Source: an uncultured Persicobacter sp. (lineage in GTDB: Bacteria > Bacteroidota > Bacteroidia > Cytophagales > Cyclobacteriaceae). Taken from it: 64,000 nt of DNA. This document shows, piece by piece, positions 1-10,300 of this stretch. The first letter of the stretch is position 1, and every line of letters begins with the position of its first letter. Position numbers and translations under genes: made by a program. Location: positions 1-64,000 of the forward strand of contig CANMKE010000024.1 in NCBI GenBank assembly GCA_947498325.1, given 5' to 3'. The notes beneath the pieces were generated by a model, which was not told the DNA's origin, ran no database searches, and saw nothing but the letters and a program-made list of their open reading frames with translations.

Positions 1-72
1 GGATCACCTTCTTGAATTGACAGAAATATTCCATTAATTGATATTATCGAAATTAAAAGTTTACGCGCATGC

Positions 73-264
73 CTGAAGGGACTTTTTATAATAGCCATGA
101 AATTCATTCCATGGTAAAAATAGGCGAGAGCTCAATCAATCTATTTTTATATCCCGAAGGGATTACCTATCATAGCGAGGGGTAAAACCCCTCGGATTAT
201 CCTCCCCAAACCCTATCACCCTGAAAGGGTGCAATTCTTTGTTTATATAGAAATTTATATTTAC
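73..264 (+). repeat. Partial copy of repeat family 1 (half-element)
   Basis: Non-coding. A unit from about 139 to 264 contains CCCGAAGGGATTAC, a GC hairpin (GAGGGG..CCCCTC) and CCCTGAAAGGGTGCAA. It matches the reverse complement of the right half of the mobile element at 10832-11234, including the flanking CTATTTTTAT side. Similarity ends after AAATTTATATT, which is the symmetry centre of that element. A shorter, degenerate unit (CTGAAGGGAC plus a hairpin) lies at 73-113. A separate short hairpin, GCGAGCG-TCT-CGCTCG, follows at about 271-288. Confidence 0.7.
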
Positions 265-314
265 CTGGTGCGAGCGTCTCGCTCGTGACCACTATCTGAA
301 AATCATCAGTGGGT

Positions 315-638
315 TTACCAGGCTTTGACTTCTTCCTTTAAATGGTCGAACTTTTTCATCTCCTTTGCCCATTTTTTTTCTAAATATTTATAAACGGCGT
401 AGGTTGTCAGGATGCCCCCAGGCAGTGCCAGAATGGCAAGAAGATATTCGTTGATGCGCTCGATCAGGCTTGGGTCTATGAGTGAGAGGATGACGCCAAT
501 CAGGAAGCCAAAAGACAGTAGTCCAGCGTAATAAATGCCAATGCCCAAAAAGGCGAAGCCCCATTTGCGCTTGTCATGTTCATCAGCAAGATTATAATAG
601 TATTTTCCGATCCAATAAATTAATAAGATGCCTAACAT
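315..638 (-). CDS. Small membrane protein, unknown function
   Basis: A 107-residue protein that I do not recognise. Two or three hydrophobic segments are visible: residues 1-10, about 27-52 (rich in Gly, Phe, Ile, Leu) and about 64-84. A charged, lysine-rich tail follows and ends in a tryptophan. This suggests a small inner-membrane protein with a cytoplasmic basic tail. It stands alone on the minus strand, downstream of and in the same direction as the GH51-like gene but separated from it by a terminator, so it is probably transcribed on its own. There is no signal peptide or catalytic motif. Length and coding character support a real gene; function is open. Confidence 0.6.
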   Translation of the reverse strand: MLGILLIYWIGKYYYNLADEHDKRKWGFAFLGIGIYYAGLLSFGFLIGVILSLIDPSLIERINEYLLAILALPGGILTTYAVYKYLEKKWAKEMKKFDHLKEEVKAW

Positions 639-737
639 GTTGATGTTGTTTTTAAGGTTGTTGAGTTTTGAAAAGCCTGATCAGGGGAAGCTCATCAGCC
701 GTAATTTAGGCAGATAAAATGGGGTGACCAAAGGCGT

Positions 738-772
738 AAAAAAATAGGGGGCATTTCCCAAAATGCCCCCTT
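738..772 (-). terminator. Rho-independent terminator of the GH51-like gene
   Basis: A 10-bp perfect stem, GGGGGCATTT (747-756) with AAATGCCCCC (761-770), and a 4-nt loop. Read on the minus strand it is followed by a run of seven T. It ends transcription of the gene at 946-2580. Confidence 0.8.
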
Positions 773-790
773 CAAAAGAAGTAATGAGTA

Positions 791-912
791 AGAGGGTATT
801 TAAAACGGACTATCCTACGACAAATTCGGATTATTGGAATTGATTTTGAATTATTGATCACTTCCACAATCCACCAAATTTTCGTTGTGAATTTTAAGTT
901 TCAAATGGGCTA
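791..912 (-). repeat. MITE-like family 2, eroded copy C
   Basis: The core at about 819-883 (CAAATTCGGATTATTGGAAT onward) aligns to the core of the copy at 46735-46843 with about 8 mismatches in 63 positions by eye. The ends (TATTTAAAACG at the left) resemble worn versions of the terminal inverted repeat GTGTTTAAA. It lies between the stop codon of the GH51-like gene and its terminator, so it would be transcribed in the 3' untranslated region. Confidence 0.55.
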
Positions 913-945
913 AAACAAAGTGCTCGGTTACCCTTGACCAAGTAC

Positions 946-2580
946 TTATCTGTTGTCTTTTTGTATTTTAAAAATTGCAATAGATTTTGGACTCACACAG
1001 ACGGTCAGTTGGCGGTCAGTGCTATTGTAATTTTGGTGATTCAAAGTCGTGATGCCCGCATAGGGGCTCATCGAGTGGTCATCACTTTCCGCCAGGCGGT
1101 ATTCCGTATAATCGTCGGCAATTTCCTGCTCAAATTCAAAAGTGAGCGGTCGTTTTTCATCGTAGGAACGATTTAAAATATGGAGGTAGTAATGCTGCGC
1201 GTCTGCCGTAATGACAATATCCTGCTCGGCGACTTTTGGCTGAGGCTTCAGGAGGCTGAGCTTGAAGGGCTGCTCATAATAATGCAGGGCTGTTCCTTCA
1301 AAAGGTAGAAGCTGCTGCCCATGATGTCGGCTGTACAAGCCCGTAACCATGGCCGATGGGTACATAATCGGCCTCTGCTGTTCGGTGGTATCAACACGAA
1401 TACCACTGATTTTCCATCCCGTACCCAACAACATGGACTGATTGGCCACCTTAATTTTATCCGCCTGCCGCATAATAGCGTGCAGGTAACTTCCCGCGCC
1501 GAGCCCGTAGGCAAGCAGTTCGTTGGCGGGTTGCTTACTTTTGGCTTCCCCATCAAACCAGCCATTCCAGTTCCATTCTGTTACCGCCAGTGGTTTGTCA
1601 TTTTTCTGAAGCACACTGCTGTTCAGCTTCGAGTAGCCTGTTTGCTGATCAATGAAGGGCGCCGCCACCAGTGCCTGCCAAACGGCCTTATCACTCACCT
1701 CCTGCGGATCGATCGGCTGGTTGTCCTTTTTAAAATTCCGAATGCCCCAGGGGGTATAGCTGTGGAAAGTGAGGTAGTCGATGTCATTAGGGATGGCGGC
1801 AAGAATTTGCTTTTCATTATCGTCCGTAGCATCTATAAACAACTGAATCGTAGGGTCAGCGGCTTTCATGGCTTTGGCATAGGCGATCATCGACTGCGCA
1901 TATTGCTTCACACTTTCGGCATTTCTGTTGCGTGGGTTCAGTCCTTTAAAAGCCCAGGGTTCATTGCCAATTTGCCAGTATTTGACGGCAAAGGGCGCTG
2001 GATGGCCGTTTTTTGCGCGGAGATCCGCCCACCGTCCTTCTGTATCATTACAATAAGAAACAAAGTCAGCCCCAAGATTTTGCGCCGCCTCTTCAATGGT
2101 CTTTTTATGGAAATAAGCATCACCCACATTCACCACCAACATAGGTTCCATATTGGTCTGTCCGCAGAGGGTCATGAACTCATGCAAACCCATTCGCCCA
2201 TCAGAGGAATGGTTGATTTCTTTGTTGATGGCTTCGTAATGCAGGTTCGCGGGGCGTTGATCGTGATGCCCCGGCATATGATCTATCAGGTTATACCAGG
2301 GGTAGTAATCAATGGCCGTTCCTCCGGGGAATCGCACCACAGGAATGTTCATCCACTTCATGTAGTCCAACACTTCGGGAAAAACCGCTTTGGTTTTCAG
2401 GCTGATGGCTGCATCGGCACCAATTTCATGATCCCAGGTGGCCTTTTCAAAAAAAGCACCAAAAATGCGGTCATCAATATCAGCAATAGATTGATCTGAA
2501 ACTTTATAAAAGGGCGTTTTAGTTTGGCAGCTTACAGCAATGCAGGCCACAAAAAATACGATTAGTTTGTTGTACCTCAT
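946..2580 (-). CDS. GH51-like alpha-L-arabinofuranosidase lipoprotein
   Basis: Predicted outer-membrane or periplasmic lipoprotein that probably removes terminal arabinofuranose from arabinan or arabinoxylan side chains. The start at 2580 is chosen because it opens a lipoprotein signal with Cys18 in AVSC; a longer reading from 2649 lacks a signal. The TIM-barrel carries GH51-type motifs: VRFPGG near residue 83, a GLHEF segment near 131, YWQIGNEPW with the putative acid/base Glu207, and LAVTEWNWNG with the putative nucleophile Glu335. The C-terminal part resembles the usual beta-sandwich. At 544 residues it fits the family. It is transcribed alone and ends at the terminator at 738-772. Family assignment is fairly sure; exact substrate is not. 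Confidence 0.8.
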   Translation of the reverse strand: MRYNKLIVFFVACIAVSCQTKTPFYKVSDQSIADIDDRIFGAFFEKATWDHEIGADAAISLKTKAVFPEVLDYMKWMNIPVVRFPGGTAIDYYPWYNLIDHMPGHHDQRPANLHYEAINKEINHSSDGRMGLHEFMTLCGQTNMEPMLVVNVGDAYFHKKTIEEAAQNLGADFVSYCNDTEGRWADLRAKNGHPAPFAVKYWQIGNEPWAFKGLNPRNRNAESVKQYAQSMIAYAKAMKAADPTIQLFIDATDDNEKQILAAIPNDIDYLTFHSYTPWGIRNFKKDNQPIDPQEVSDKAVWQALVAAPFIDQQTGYSKLNSSVLQKNDKPLAVTEWNWNGWFDGEAKSKQPANELLAYGLGAGSYLHAIMRQADKIKVANQSMLLGTGWKISGIRVDTTEQQRPIMYPSAMVTGLYSRHHGQQLLPFEGTALHYYEQPFKLSLLKPQPKVAEQDIVITADAQHYYLHILNRSYDEKRPLTFEFEQEIADDYTEYRLAESDDHSMSPYAGITTLNHQNYNSTDRQLTVCVSPKSIAIFKIQKDNR

Positions 2581-3070
2581 AAAAAAAATGTTTCCTGAAG
2601 ATACACAAAAGCAGGTGGCGGTTTCTTTGAAAACAGGATCAATACACATGAATTTTTAGACTCAAAGATAATCGGCCAACATTAACGCGAGTTGGTCATT
2701 AAAACCCCCTATTTCATCCATAATCTTTCTTTATTCCATAGATTTCCACTTTTCAGGTGATTTTTTTATTCCTGCTATTTTTCGAATCCGAAGGAAAACA
2801 GCGCGCGCATAATGCAATTTCCTTTCCGCCGAGCGATGGATATCCAAAGACCATTACTTTTTTTTGCCTTGAATTATTCCTGCTTCAATCGTTGGCCGAG
2901 GAGCAATATGGACCATTAATACCACCCCCAAATTTAAGCTGATCATTTACCTGATAAGCGGGATAACAATTTCTGAGGAAGCGAAAGGAGGGGGTGCATT
3001 CAAGGGGGACGGAGCATAATTTGGATCATTGCGTCAGGCACTTCATAACATCACCCAAAATAAACACAAA
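2581..3070. other. Intergenic region between divergent glycan genes
   Basis: Divergent spacer serving the GH51-like gene (minus) and the beta-propeller gene (plus). A lone minus-strand -7 match (TATCTTTG, 2663-2670) lies about 85 bases upstream of the GH51-like start, but no TTG sits at the expected -33 spacing, so I do not call a promoter. No RNA gene or repeat was seen. Confidence 0.3.
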
Positions 3071-6000
3071 ATGAAAAACATTTTCTTTCTGCTGACCTTG
3101 CTCTTGAGCCTGGTGGGCACTGCAAACGCACAGTATTGGCAATCCCTGAACCCTGGGGCAGGAGGTCGTGTTCAGGGGCTTTCCTGCGACCCGACCGTTC
3201 CTGGCCGAATGTTTATGGCTTCTGATATGGAAGGATTTTATTACACCAGCGATTATGGTACTTCCTGGCAATGGGCGGCGAAAAACTTGCCTACCGCATT
3301 TATTTTGGTCGCCAAAGGGCATGGAGATACCTTCTATGTTGGGCATGCCAAAGGCTTGAGCATCAGTCCAGACAAGGGGGCGAGCTATACGCATCCTTCG
3401 GTTATGGCGGATAAAACCATAGGGGTAATCACGGTTGATGCGCAACAGCCCGACCATATTTTTGCGGGGATAAACTGGCGGGGGAACGACGGCCATTTGC
3501 GCCATTATCCGCAGGAAACCACCGACGTAAAGCAGCTGTTCTACTCTACGGATGGTGGGCAAAACTGGCACAAAAGTTCCTGGGCTGCCTATGCTTCTGG
3601 CGACCCCCGGGTGCAGTCGATTACCGTTCACCCGAACCACAGCAGCCAAATATTCATCAGTACCGCCGATGGTCTTTTCAAATCCACCAATACCGCTTCA
3701 AGCTGGTCATTGGTGAGTGCCCCTGCCGGTTTGGATGGCGCCGCCTGTTGGGGGGCAGATATTTCCGCTGACGGCAAATGGCTGTTTGCTTTATACCGCA
3801 AAGGAGGATTTGCCCGCCTGTTTGTGCAGGATTTGGCCAATGGGCAATGGCAGGATCTGGGCAAAGGCAGCTGGGATAGCCACCAGATGTGGGAGCCGCT
3901 GGTGTATCAGGATTCCCAGAACGACACCTACCATGTGCTGGTGAGTCAGCGGGATCAAAACCCAAATGAAGGGCTTTTTGAGGCCACCGTGGATTTGTCT
4001 TCCCATGCGAGTGCCTCGGCTGTTTTTCAGGTCGTGATGTCGCATAACGGCAACAACAGCTCCGTTCCCTACGACATCGGCTGGAACTATTATGTGGCCA
4101 ACTGCCGAAATAAGACTTATTTTCCTGCGGCATGGAACCTTCCCGAGGTGGAGCGCGGGGTATTCACGCAGGCGCAGCAATCTTACTTTACAGGCGATGC
4201 GGCCAAGGGAAATGAGGGCTGGCGAGTGGTGAGTACAGGTTATGTGAAAACGGAAAACGGCCTTGACTTTTACCGCTCCCGAGGTACGGCCTCTACTTTT
4301 ACCTATGATATGGCGGGACATGGCAATTACCTTATTCAGGGGCAGGCTGATAATCTTGCACTGGAAAGCTGGGACAACGGCGGCTCGTGGGTGCAAAGTC
4401 GCACCACCTTTGGCGTGCAGGATGGGCACGGCGTACATATTATTCCTACTGATCCTGCCATTGTGCTCATGGATGCCGCCTCGGGTTATGGTGGCGGGAA
4501 CCCTGCGGCCAACTCGAATTTGCTTTACAAAACCCTCGACCTTGACCAGCCGAATCACAACTGGCAGAAGCTGGCTTTTGGTACCAGCGCAGCCGATAAA
4601 AAGGGATTGCCCAAAAACAGAATTTGGCAATTTCATGCTGATCCCGAGGATTATAAGCGGCTGTATGTCATTACCCATACTGGCCTTTACCTGTGCGACG
4701 ACATCGTTTCGCTGATCAATACTGGTGCGCCTTATTTCAGGAAAATTCACAGCGGAACCTCCCTCGGGGCTGATTTCGCTTTCGATACCGAGAACACCGA
4801 CAAAGTGTACTATAAGGATAATTCAGGCACCTACAAAGGAAGCCGAAACAGTGATGGCAGCTACAGCTGGCAACAAATGAGCCGAAGCACAGGGCAGACC
4901 AACAATATGCACTGGGGCGGGCTGGCCGTGGTGAACAGGGATGGGCACCGATACACCTATACTTATGAGCGGTACAAGGGCATTGTGCTGGCCAAAGATG
5001 AAGCCACCACTTTCGAGGCTTCGGCCGTGCTCTGGGATGCTGATTTGTTCAATTACCTTGAGCAACCTGACTGGTACGATCCCTCGCATCATATTATCCA
5101 GACCAACGATATGCTTGCCGATGGTCATACCCTTTATGTAACCTACCAGATTTGGGAAGATGTACGCTGGGGATATGGGGTGATGAAGGGGATCGTTCAG
5201 GCCGACGGCTCCGTGCAGTGGAGCAGCTGGACGGACGACCTGCATTATTCTACCACCAAGCAGATGAAACTGATCAACGGAAAACTCTACCTTGCCACAC
5301 AGGGTGCTGGTTTGCTCGCGCGGAAAATCAATGGGCAAACGGCGGATCCGCTGCCACCAATTGATGAAGGCGGTTTGCAGCCACCTGTAAACATCACCTA
5401 TAATATTTATACCGATGCCGCTACCACTGCTGGACTCGCCTGGGGGTCTTTTGGGAATGTGGAATCGTCGGCAAGCACGGCGCAGGCGGCAGAAGGGAGT
5501 GACTCAAGGTATGTGCAGGGGCTCGATCAGAGTGTAGCACCTGGCGCAGACCATGCCCTGACGATCAGTTTTGATCCTTTGAAAGCAACAGGAGGAACCC
5601 TGGAACTGAGCGGTTATGGCATTGGCGGCAGCATGAATGGCCTCAATGTGAAGCTGCAAAGTGCTGATGGCGGAAACGTCAACCACACCAATAAAAGCTT
5701 TCCCGCTAATCAGTGGGGGACAGTGAGCGTGCCTTTGAGTGGGGGCAGTTTTGATGCTTCACAGTTCAGCCAAATTACTATTGAGCGCTGGGGCGGCGGT
5801 GTTTCGAAGGCCTATATCGATAAAATACTGATTTCAGGGGTGGAGGTAAGTCCTGGCAACCCCTCAACAGTTCCTGTAACTGGGGTGGAGATCAGTACCG
5901 CGGCTTTGCGCCTTGCTTTGGAGGAGGAACAGCTGTTGGACTTTGCCGTGCTGCCAGCCAATGCAACGAATCAGGCGGTGATTTTCAGCAGTCAAAATGA

Positions 6001-6685
6001 GGCGGTGGCGACGGTCAGCAGCGAGGGGCTTGTACGTGCAAGTGGGCTGGGCAATACCACCATTACGGTAACCACTGCCGACGGAGGTTTTACGGACGTG
6101 ATTGATGTGGAGGCTTATGTAAACACCAATGGCGACTGCGATGCGGTAAGTGGAGGCGATAAGCCCAATCCGCCATGCCAGGTATGGGCGCAGGTAACGT
6201 CGGAAAGCAGTGTGGTGCTGCACTGGCAGGACAATTCCGATAATGAGGCTTTTTTCGAAGTTCAGGCGCAGGAAGAAGGGGATAGTTTTCGGGGAGCCAA
6301 TATGCCAAAACCTGCCGCCGACAATGAGGCTGTGAGTATTTCGGGGCTGAATATTGGCCGAAAATACACCTTCAGAATTAAAGCCAAAAACAGTACTGGC
6401 GCATCGGTATGGGTAGAAAGTCCGCAGGTGGAGCTGATGGAAAATTTGAGATTGATGAACGATGCTTTTAAGGAGAAGGGGAAGATTTATCCCAATCCAG
6501 CATCAGGGCTGTTGACGATCACCCATCGGAAAGGGGAGCGGCTGCATATTATTGATGGCACAGGTCGCCCGCTGAAAATGATCGACATCAGCAGCTCCTT
6601 ACAGACGATAGATGTCAGTGATTTGCCCAGAGGGCACTATTTTATCGGCAACAGCAGACAATGGTCTGCACTGATATTGCAATAA
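3071..6685 (+). CDS. Secreted beta-propeller (BNR/GH74-like) protein with T9SS sorting domain
   Basis: A 1204-residue multidomain exoprotein. The start at 3071 gives a clean Sec signal peptide (residues 1-21, ending ANAQ). Residues about 22-765 hold many BNR/sortilin-type propeller blades, such as STDGGQNW and YTSDYGTSW, as in GH74-like and sialidase-like proteins. Residues about 773-925 look like a carbohydrate-binding beta-sandwich. Residues about 935-1016 are a Big_2 immunoglobulin-like domain (TGVEIS...ATVSSEGLVRA), about 1034-1122 a fibronectin III domain, and about 1138-1204 a type IX sorting domain (KIYPNPASG). I cannot point to catalytic residues, so lyase, hydrolase and pure binding roles all remain possible. 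Divergent from the GH51-like gene, which suggests a shared glycan substrate. Confidence 0.75.
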   Translation: MKNIFFLLTLLLSLVGTANAQYWQSLNPGAGGRVQGLSCDPTVPGRMFMASDMEGFYYTSDYGTSWQWAAKNLPTAFILVAKGHGDTFYVGHAKGLSISPDKGASYTHPSVMADKTIGVITVDAQQPDHIFAGINWRGNDGHLRHYPQETTDVKQLFYSTDGGQNWHKSSWAAYASGDPRVQSITVHPNHSSQIFISTADGLFKSTNTASSWSLVSAPAGLDGAACWGADISADGKWLFALYRKGGFARLFVQDLANGQWQDLGKGSWDSHQMWEPLVYQDSQNDTYHVLVSQRDQNPNEGLFEATVDLSSHASASAVFQVVMSHNGNNSSVPYDIGWNYYVANCRNKTYFPAAWNLPEVERGVFTQAQQSYFTGDAAKGNEGWRVVSTGYVKTENGLDFYRSRGTASTFTYDMAGHGNYLIQGQADNLALESWDNGGSWVQSRTTFGVQDGHGVHIIPTDPAIVLMDAASGYGGGNPAANSNLLYKTLDLDQPNHNWQKLAFGTSAADKKGLPKNRIWQFHADPEDYKRLYVITHTGLYLCDDIVSLINTGAPYFRKIHSGTSLGADFAFDTENTDKVYYKDNSGTYKGSRNSDGSYSWQQMSRSTGQTNNMHWGGLAVVNRDGHRYTYTYERYKGIVLAKDEATTFEASAVLWDADLFNYLEQPDWYDPSHHIIQTNDMLADGHTLYVTYQIWEDVRWGYGVMKGIVQADGSVQWSSWTDDLHYSTTKQMKLINGKLYLATQGAGLLARKINGQTADPLPPIDEGGLQPPVNITYNIYTDAATTAGLAWGSFGNVESSASTAQAAEGSDSRYVQGLDQSVAPGADHALTISFDPLKATGGTLELSGYGIGGSMNGLNVKLQSADGGNVNHTNKSFPANQWGTVSVPLSGGSFDASQFSQITIERWGGGVSKAYIDKILISGVEVSPGNPSTVPVTGVEISTAALRLALEEEQLLDFAVLPANATNQAVIFSSQNEAVATVSSEGLVRASGLGNTTITVTTADGGFTDVIDVEAYVNTNGDCDAVSGGDKPNPPCQVWAQVTSESSVVLHWQDNSDNEAFFEVQAQEEGDSFRGANMPKPAADNEAVSISGLNIGRKYTFRIKAKNSTGASVWVESPQVELMENLRLMNDAFKEKGKIYPNPASGLLTITHRKGERLHIIDGTGRPLKMIDISSSLQTIDVSDLPRGHYFIGNSRQWSALILQ

Positions 6686-6709
6686 ATTAAACCACTGAAC
6701 CCAAACGAT

Positions 6710-6757
6710 AGACTGATGACCCGAGGAGCAAAAAGGCTTGGGCATCAGTCTTTTTTT
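6710..6757 (+). terminator. Terminator after the beta-propeller gene
   Basis: Stem AGACTGATG (6710-6718) with CATCAGTCT (6743-6751), followed by seven or more T. The rest of the spacer to 7303 holds no gene that I can support, only AT-rich sequence and the promoter at 7233-7264. Confidence 0.8.
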
Positions 6758-7232
6758 AAATAGGAATTAAAACAGAATTAGTATTGGTATTGCGGCTTGG
6801 TGATTGCATTATTTTTGTTTCAATTAAAGTGAATGGAAGATCATGTAAGTTTTTTAATTTTTTACACAAAAAAGATGAGTTCTGTAATAATTGGAAAAAG
6901 GAAAGAAAGGCATTCCTACGGTAGTGGTTTTTTTAAAAGGGGACAGGGCTGTTGTAAATACCTGTTGATTTCAGGAATCTGTTTTTTTATTAACCCAAGT
7001 TTCCCATTTTTGTGGTTTTATTGATGTCGATAGGGTTAAAAATTAAGGGGAATGGGACGTTTTTGTTTTCTGCCACTGTTCATGATTTCATTTTCGTGAA
7101 ATAGAGTTTCGAGTAGCGATCCAACAGTTTTTTCATTTTTTTGGCGAAAATGGCGGTGCTTGGGTTGAAAATATTTATTGTACTTTTACAATAATTAGGA
7201 GTGTCTTATCCGTTTTTGTACGATTTGGTGGG

Positions 7233-7264
7233 TTTGAAAACGTGCTGCAAATCAGTTAGGTTTG
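7233..7264 (+). promoter_or_regulatory. Bacteroidota-type promoter of the Oar-like receptor
   Basis: TTTG at 7233-7236, 20 bases, then TAGGTTTG at 7257-7264. This matches the -33/-7 consensus TTTG-N19-21-TAnnTTTG used by the primary sigma factor in this phylum. The start codon follows 39 bases after the -7 box. Confidence 0.75.
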
Positions 7265-7303
7265 CATCAAATTTTAATGAATTATTAATTTCATTTAACT
7301 AAA

Positions 7304-10300
7304 ATGCACAAGAACTTTTACTCGTTTGTTGCTTTATTGCTGGGCTTTGTGTTTTTCACTGGCAATCTTTCAGCGCAAAACACTACAGCAGCGCTAACTG
7401 GCGTCATCTCTTCGCAGGCCAAAGAAAACCTGCCTGGCGCAACAGTTATTGCTGTTCACACACCATCAGGAACCAGGTACGGAACCACTACCTTAGTGGA
7501 TGGTCAGTTTACCATTCGCGGGATGCGTGTTGGTGGGCCTTATCAGGTATCGGTTTCCTTTGTCGGTTACCATGCCCAACAAGTGGACAACCTCTTCCTC
7601 AAATTAGGGGAATCGCAGAAATTAAACATTGCACTTTCGGAATCTACGGTCAACCTTGAAGGGGTAGAGATTGTAGCGAATGCCAATGCAGACATCAATG
7701 GTGAGCGCACAGGGGCAGCCACTTCAATTTCTTCCGAACAATTAAAAGGTTTGCCGACGATCAGCCGTTCGGCAGCAGATTTCACACGTTTGACACCACA
7801 GTCTGACGGGAACTCTTTCGGTGGACGAAACAACCTTTACAATAACTTCTCTCTTGATGGATCAGTGTTCAACAACTCCTTTGGTCTGGATGTAGCAACT
7901 CCTGGTGGACAGGCAGGCGCACAGCCAGTATCGTTGGATGCACTGGAGCAGGTGCAGGTTTCTTTGGCACCATTTGATGTGCGTGAAGGCGGTTTCACGG
8001 GTGCTGGTGTAAATGCGGTAACCAAATCAGGAACCAACGAATTCCACGGTACAGCTTATATGTTTGGCCGTAATCAGGACATGATCGGTAGCAGAGTTTC
8101 AGGAACAGAAATTCCGAACCTTGATTATAAAAACTATCAGGCAGGGGTTTCATTGGGTGGAGCTATTGTAAAAAATAAATTGTTCTTCTTTGTCAATGGG
8201 GAAATTGAGCAAGCTACAGAGCTGGCACACGGTTTCCGCGCCCGTCGCGAAGGGGAGCAAGTTGGTGGCAATATCACAAGTGTGGATTTTGATGCGGCTT
8301 CAGCAGTGAAAAATCACCTGATGAACGAATGGGGTTATGATGCTGGTGAATTTGAAGGCTATAACCATCAGAAGGAAAATAGAAAACTGTTGGCAAAGCT
8401 GGACTGGAACATTAATGATGACCAGAACTTCTCGCTGAGATACAACAGCTTGCGTGCATGGAAAGATATTTTGCCTCACCCTGAGGCGATTGGCGGCCGA
8501 GGTGCTACGCCTTACCGTTTGCCTTTCTCAAGCTCATCTTATACGATCAATAACAATATTGATTCTTGGATGGCAGAACTGAACAGCCGATTTGGTAACG
8601 TCGCTTCCAATAAACTGCAGGCCGGTTATTCCAAATTCCGCGATTACCGTGCCCCATGGTCTGAGCCTTTCCCGGTGATTGATATTTTGAATGAGTCTGG
8701 GCAGGTAGCCATGACGACAGGTTCGGAGATGTTCTCTACCAATAATATGCTGGATCAGGATATCTTTCAGTTCAGAGATGATCTCACGGTATATCTGGAC
8801 AAGCATACCGTAACGATGGGTATAAATGTTGAAGCCTTTTTCTTCAACAACTCTTTTAATCTTTTCTACTATCCTTGGCATACTTATTCAAGTGTAGAGG
8901 AGTTTTTGCAAACTTCCAAAACAGATGTTGATTTCAATAAAGAGGTAATGGATGCTCAGGAAAGTCCTTACCAAATGGCTGAGGTAGATGTAGCGCAGGC
9001 GGCATTCTATATTCAGGATGAATGGCAAATGGCGAGCAATTTCAAATTGACGGCAGGTTTGCGTGTTGATAAGCCGATTTATATGAGTGAAATTGCTTAT
9101 GATGCGGAAGTAGCTGAATTCGATGGCTTTGTAGATACCAATGGTGAGGCTGTAACGGTTGACCCTTCAAAATTCCCTGATGCCAAACTGTTGTGGTCGC
9201 CACGTGTAGGTTTCAACTGGGATGTTAATGATGACCAAAGACAACAATTGCGAGGTGGATCGGGTGTGTTTACTGGTCGTATCCCATTCGTATGGTTGGG
9301 TAACCAGGCGTCGAACCCAAGCATCAACCCGGGCTATACTTTCCAGGTGAACGCTACGGCTTCTGATTTCAACTTCCCACAGGTATGGAAAACAAACATT
9401 GCCTATGACCATGATTTCGGTAGTGGATGGTTCGCTTCGGTAGAAGGTATTTACTCGAAAGATTTGAACGCAGTGGTTCACCGCAACTATAATATGCGTA
9501 AGCCTACGGGCAAATTGCAGGGCAATGGTCAGCCAGTATTCCAAGGCGATGAGGCCAATATTTATTCAAATGCCAAAAATTTTGAAACCTTCCTTGATGC
9601 AGGTGCAATTGTTTTGGAAAATGTAGACGAAGGGTATCAGTACTCTTTGACGGGAACAGTAAAAAAAGCGTTCCGTTCTGGTTTGAACGTGATGGCGGCT
9701 TATACTTTCATGGAGTCCAAAGATTACACTTCAATTCCTGCCGAGATTGCTGCGGATGCTTTCCAGCGTAATCCTGTGGTCGGTGATCCTAACCAGTCGC
9801 AGTTTGCACACTCACGCTACGGTTTGCGTCACCGTTTCATTACTTCGATCAATTATGGTAAAGTATATGGTGGAGGCCAGTGGAAAACTTCAGTTTCTTT
9901 GTTTGGCGAAGTGGCTAAAGGAAACCGTTACTCTTACACTTATGCAGGTGATGCCAACAACGATAACATCCGTTTCAACGATTTGATCTTTGTTCCTGCT
10001 TCAGCAGACCAGATCAATTTGGTGGACATGAAGGGTGTTTCTGCGGCAGAGCAGTGGCAAGCACTCGATCAGTTCATTGCGCAGGACGATTACCTGAGCA
10101 GCCGTCGTGGTCAGTTTGCAGAGCGTAATGGCGCCATGTTGCCTTGGTTTGCACAATTTGACTTGAGAATCCTTCAGGATTTCAACTTCAATATCGGTGA
10201 CCGAAAAAATACCCTTCAGTTATCTTTGGATGTGCTGAATATCGGAAACATGCTGAACTCCAACTGGGGCGTTCGTCAGTTGCCATACAATGTGAACCCA

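Noticed and set aside
1321-2499. 392-codon open frame on the plus strand opposite the GH51-like gene
   Set aside because: It lacks any domain or signal and mirrors the codon use of the minus-strand gene, which has clear catalytic motifs.
3791-4750. 319-codon minus-strand frame inside the beta-propeller gene
   Set aside because: Antisense shadow of a gene with obvious repeats and a sorting domain.
7165-7188. TTG and TACTTTTA as a promoter for the Oar-like gene
   Set aside because: Spacing is only 13 bases; the site at 7233-7264 fits far better.
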